From Mallotus nudiflorus (Eukaryota; Streptophyta; Magnoliopsida; Malpighiales; Euphorbiaceae), in assembly GCA_947683625.1 (NCBI GenBank), contig CANTUR010002292.1, forward strand, positions 32,487-96,486: a stretch of 64,000 bases of DNA, read 5' to 3'. Positions 59,467-64,000 of this stretch are shown piece after piece. Under the pieces are notes generated by a model that had not been told where the DNA came from, made no database searches, and saw only the letters and a list, made by a program, of their open reading frames with translations. Every line of letters begins with the position of its first letter. The first letter of the stretch is position 1. The position numbers and the translations under genes were made by a program.

Positions 59467-61514
59467 TGTCACGACCTAAAATAAGGAGCCATAACCGGCA
59501 CTAGGGAACGAGAATTCTTTCGAATCCGGAACCCGTAGCAAGCCTTAAAAAATCAAATGAAATAAAAACATGCAATAATAATCAAATAAATAAAATATTT
59601 TGTAGCGAAAATTAAAATCTCATAAGTGATAATATAACTCATCAATTGATTTAATAACACAAGCTCATCTCATACTTATAATATCTTTTAATATAAATTC
59701 TTGTTTCAATTCTTTAAAATATAAATCTCATACAAATATAATACATAAATCCCACAACTTGACTATAACTACTGCAGTGTCTAAAATATAAAATAAAATC
59801 AAGTGAGCAGTTTACATAATAAAGCTGGGGTATAAGAAATCCGGCGTATGGGTCTGCTACTGAGGTCTGAGGACGAAGACTCTCCTGAAAAATAATTAAT
59901 GGAGGGGAGTCAGACCTCACTGAGTGAATTGTTATAATATATATACATGCATAACTAAATGACAAATGCACACATTCAATACTATATATATAATAAATAT
60001 ATATACAGGTAAATACACACAGATGCAGCAAAAATCATTTTATATAAATACTGAAAGTAATAACCGTTTATGAAGGATCAAATAGAACCCTAAATGATCG
60101 CAACCTCAAACAGAGCTAGACAACACTCTAGCCATACAGGCTCACTTATTCCAAATAAATTCACTTGTTCCATTTGGACAGTAGACTGGCCTCAAGACAC
60201 TAAGTCAACCGAGCTCCAGCAGTTTGACTGTCAGTGTGATTGGCCCCGAGACACTTGGTCAACCGAGCTCCAGCAATCACACTCTCAAATCACATCTCAC
60301 ATCAAATAAATCAATCCGATCAATATCCACAAATAGGTTACTAATTTAACCTATAATCTATCATCATACCGGTACGTACTCGGTCCTAGTGCTGCCCACT
60401 AGGTAGCACGTTCTATTTATATCCTTCATTTAAAAATAAATCCATATATTCATAAAATAAATGATGCAAGACATTAATTAAAATAACAATACAAACCATA
60501 TATATACTAGAAATATAACAAGAATAAACCAAGTATATTTCGAGTATATATACGTCAAATAAATTCAATTTAATGATAGCATAAACTAGAAGTAAACTAT
60601 AAATATACTTAAAAACATTTTAAGTATAATTCAATAATAAATCATGCATTTAATTTAAAATATACCTAAGCAATTATTAAACCATTTAAGCATATTTCAT
60701 AAAATTTAAACATATATTTCTAAAACATGCAATCCTAAAACACGGAAATATAAAATAATAACTCACAGTTGTGCGCTCCTCAAAATGGGTTCGACGGGCC
60801 TAGTCCACTAGGCCTCGCTCTCGGCACAACTAAACAAATAAATGACAACACAAAATTAGAACAAATCTAACATAATTCTAGAGACTCGATCTAAAACACT
60901 GGACACGAAATAGGAATAGGGTTTTGACTAGATTTCATGTTTTAAGAGAATTCTACCGAAAATTCGGCAAAACCTCCCCTATAAAATGGACATCTCTCTA
61001 CTAAGAAAGTAGAGCCGGTCCTACAAGAAAACACACTTCAAAAATACACAATCTCAAAATCCCTCGGTTGGACTCCCAAATTACAATTCCACCAACTGAG
61101 GCTCACAACTCAAGAGATGAACACAGAACACATTTAAATTCCAATAATACCAAAAATACCCTTAATATACCAAAATATAGCAAATTAGATATTTAAAATA
61201 CTGAAAATAATTATTTCACCAATAATTACTATAAAACCCTAATTTTAATAAAATATTATTAAAAATTAACAATTCTCGATAAATTCATAAATATTAACCG
61301 AAATACATTTTATAAATCCAAATTACACAATTAGCCTTAAAACGTATTAAAAATCAATAAAACTCATTTATTTACAAAAATAGTATATTATATATAATTT
61401 GAAATAATTTACGAAAAATAGTTTTAATCAGTTAAAAATACTAAATAATTTGTAAAAATCATTTTTATACCTCAAATAACTATTAAAACCAATTTAACCT
61501 AATTTTTAACCAAT
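59467..61514 (-). repeat. Truncated 5' LTR of the old chromovirus
   Basis: It matches the 3' LTR pieces 27107-27548, 36868-37808 and the first part of 41068-42474, up to TTTTTAACCAAT (ends 61514). About 1.4 kb of its outer end is missing: the sequence after the break is LTR material in the opposite orientation. Confidence 0.88.
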
Positions 61515-64000
61515 ATATATGCACATATATATTTAATTAGGGTATTATTAATTAAATGTGTGTATTGTTATTTTATTGTGTAAAATACATATATATGTGT
61601 GTGTGTGTGTATTAAATGTGTGGTGTGTGAATTTTTGTAGAATATAATAATATATATTATAATATATAGTTTATTAATTTTTTATTATCAAGTTTTATTA
61701 ATATATATATACATAAATATACAAAACCTCTTCTCCCTCACTCTCTTTCCTAATCGTCTTCTTCCTGCCCCATCATCATCTGTTTCTTCCGTTCACCGGT
61801 CAGCAAAGTGCCTCCCCCACCTGCTCATGTCGCTGCTGCCATCAGCCTTCCATCTTCGACGCCGTTTGAAGCTTGAGAGCCGGAAACCCAAAAATCATTC
61901 TCTCCTTCATTCTCCTCCATCCGGCCACCAAATTAGATGTTTTCGATGGCGTTGAACTCGTGGAGCTTTAAGGAAGAAGATTCTGAGCTCCTTTTTATCG
62001 AAAAACGCGTGGTGTTGAGGTTTTAAACTCATTTTCATTTTCGGTCATTCTTGGATTTTTAATTTTTTTCAATTATTTTGTTTGATTAATGAGAAATTCC
62101 TTAACAAATAATGTTCCCCTTAGCTTAATCTACTTCTCCGAATTTTTGTGTAATTTTGGGAATTATTTTGATTTTTCGTGAATTTTTTATTATTTTATTT
62201 TTTTTGTAAATTATTTAAATAAATTATGAAATTGTGATTTTTGGTGTTATTGGTGGTTAATATTAATTTTAGAATTTAATTTATAATTTTTGTGTATTTT
62301 GTGTAATTTTTATAATTATTTTTAGTTTAAGTTAATTTTGAAAATATAGGTTAATTATATATTTAATTAGAAATAATGGGTTAATTAAGTTTATTTGTTG
62401 ATTTTAATGAATAATAAGTTGAGAAAATAATTTTTGAATATTATTATAATTTGTATTGAATTTTTGAATGTTTTTAGTATTTTATGTGTATTTTTATATA
62501 TTAGGGGTATTTTGGTAATTTGCTGATAATTTTAGTTAAATATTAAATTTAATTGGTTTTAATATTATTTGAGGTATAAAAATGATTTTTACAAATTATT
62601 TACTAATTTCAACAAATTAATGCTATTTTTCGAAAATTATTTTCAAATTATATATAATATACTATTTTTATAAATAAATGGATTTTTAGTAATTTTTAAT
62701 ATGTTTTTGGACTAATTAAGTAATTTGGATTTATAAAATGAATTTTTATTAATATTATATTATTATTAGGGTTTTTAAGTAATTATCGGTAAAATAATTA
62801 CTTTTGATGTTTTAACATTTAAATTGCTATATTTTGGTACTTAAAGGGTATTTTTGATATTTATTGAATTTTAATATATTTTTTTGTGAATTGTGGACCT
62901 CGGTCGGGGGAATTTATAGTTTGGGATCCCGACCGAGGAGTTGTGAGAATTCTGGTTGGAAGTGTACTTTTCTTGCAGGACCAGCTCTACTTTTTAATTA
63001 GAGTTGTTCGTTTTACAGAGGATGTTCTACCGAATTTTTGATAGAATTCTCGTAAAATGTGACATCGAGTCTAACTCCTATTCTCTAACTGTGTTAGTAA
63101 TCCTAGATCGAGTCTCTAAAAGTTAAGTTAGATTTATTCTGATTTTCATGTTATTATTTTATTGCTAGTTATGCCGAGACTGAGGCCTAGTGGACCAGGC
63201 CCGTCGGATCCGTCTCGAGGAGCGCATACCTGTAAGTTGTTATTTTATATATGCATGCATTTAGGTTGCATGTTTTAGAAATATATGTTTTAATTGTATG
63301 ATTTATGCATAAATGACTTAATAAATGCTTAAGTATATTATAGGTATATTTTCGGTATAGTATGAAATAAATGCATGTTTTTCTTTTTAATTAAATCTAG
63401 ATTACTTTTAATATATATTATTGGTTTAATTTAATATCTTCTATGCTTTATTTAAAGTGATTTTACGTATATATACTTGAAATATACTTAATTTATTTTA
63501 GGTATATTTCTAGTATATATATGGTTTATAATGTTATTTATAATGATATCATGCATCATTATTTTATGAATGAAATGAGTTATTTTTAATAAAGGATATC
63601 AATAGAACATGCTTCCTAGTGGGCAGCACTAGGACCGAGTACATACCCGTACGACAATAGACTGTAGGTTAAATTACTAACCTATTTGTGGATCATGACT
63701 TAATTGATTTGATTGTTGTGTGAGGTGAATGAGAGTGTGATTGCTGGAGCTCGGTTAACTTAGTGTCTCGGGGCCAATCACACTGACAGTAAAACTGCTG
63801 GAGCTCGGTGGACTTAGTGTCTCGGGGCCAGTCTACTGTTAATAAGGATTAAGTGAATTTATTTGGAAACAAGTAAGCCTGTATGGCTAGAGTGATGTCT
63901 GTTGTTATTTGAGGTTGAGATCATCTAGGGTTCTATTTGATCCTTCTTAAACTAATATTTTTCAGTATTATAAATAAAGTGATTTTTAGCATCTGTGTGT
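61515..64000 (+). repeat. Partial plus-strand LTR of the same family (runs off the window)
   Basis: It is LTR sequence in plus orientation starting about 300 bp inside the usual start: no TGTAATATCCC terminus is present. It carries a GC-rich block (61735-62000), acceptor-like TTCTTGCAG (near 62975), an exon-like GC-rich block ending in GTAAGT (63233), a partly decayed palindrome (63640) and two ~54-bp units (63740-63835). It is an old, diverged copy. Because both copies are truncated at one point, the junction is a rearrangement, not a normal insertion. Confidence 0.8.

Larger units (their letters stand above)
27107..61514 (-). mobile_element. Old Tekay/Del-type chromovirus with a heavily nested 3' LTR
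   Basis: A minus-strand Ty3-gypsy element. Its 3' LTR is the composite at 27107-54464, the internal region is 54465-59466 and its 5' LTR is 59467 to about 61514, where it is cut off. The two LTRs share diagnostic variants absent from the younger copies, for example around 27230-27300 versus 59590-59660 and 36868-37808 versus 59905-60860. With all insertions removed the 3' LTR is about 3.44 kb. gag and pol carry many stops and frame breaks, so it cannot act on its own. Its original target duplication cannot be tested because the far end of the 5' LTR is lost. Confidence 0.85.

Noticed and set aside
27107..64000. Integrated pararetrovirus
   Set aside because: The domain order (RNase H before integrase), integrase, chromodomain, LTRs and 5-bp TSDs identify Ty3-gypsy retrotransposons. 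No movement or coat protein region is present.
1..64000. CRISPR array, bacterial operon or rRNA/tRNA genes
   Set aside because: No spaced short direct repeats, no compact operons and no recognisable tRNA or rRNA; the tRNA-like matches are only retrotransposon primer sites.

Overview
This is nuclear DNA from a flowering plant, very probably a eudicot. It is AT-rich, and its two protein genes have many short exons with T-rich plant introns. Most of the rest is decayed or nested LTR retrotransposons. I cannot fix the family or species from the sequence alone.

Layout. (1) Bases 1-5035 hold minus-strand LTR material: a partial chromovirus-like LTR at the left edge, then the primer binding site and 5' LTR of a non-autonomous (LARD-like) element that carries an unrelated solo LTR with a 5-bp target duplication. 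(2) Bases 5036-7205 are the 3' part of a dead LINE (reverse transcriptase end, zinc-binding region, RNase H). (3) Bases 8433-21466 are a 17-exon plus-strand gene for a conserved plant protein of unknown function (about 1,225 aa, At3g12590-like). One of its introns appears to use a GC-AG junction, and its first intron holds three copies of a ~150-bp repeat. (4) Bases 23891-25980 are a 5-exon minus-strand gene for an ALY/REF (THO4-like) mRNA export adaptor, arranged tail to tail with the previous gene. (5) From 27107 to the right edge the window is one nest of Tekay/Del-type Ty3-gypsy chromovirus copies, all of one LTR family.

The nest can be fully unpicked through its target-site duplications. 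An old minus-strand element (27107 to about 61514) has a decayed gag-pol at 54522-59268. Its 3' LTR received three separate insertions: a plus-strand solo LTR (TSD CAGAC), which contains another plus-strand solo LTR (TSD GATAT), which contains a minus-strand solo LTR (TSD ATATA); a second minus-strand solo LTR (TSD ATTAG); and a complete young element (42475-53813, TSD CACTC) with two nearly identical 3.14-kb LTRs. The young element keeps an uninterrupted 1,134-codon protease-RT-RNase H-integrase-chromodomain frame, but its gag carries five separate lesions. Its primer binding site is present as a tandem triplet.

The most interesting signal is inside the ~3-kb LTRs. They are built like a multi-exon 5' leader: GC-rich exon-like blocks are bounded by strong plant splice sites, and the signals at three of these boundaries persist in old and young copies even where the surrounding bases have changed. 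Close by are conserved hairpins and a 12-bp palindrome. This suggests a spliced, structured leader RNA and can be tested with RNA reads.
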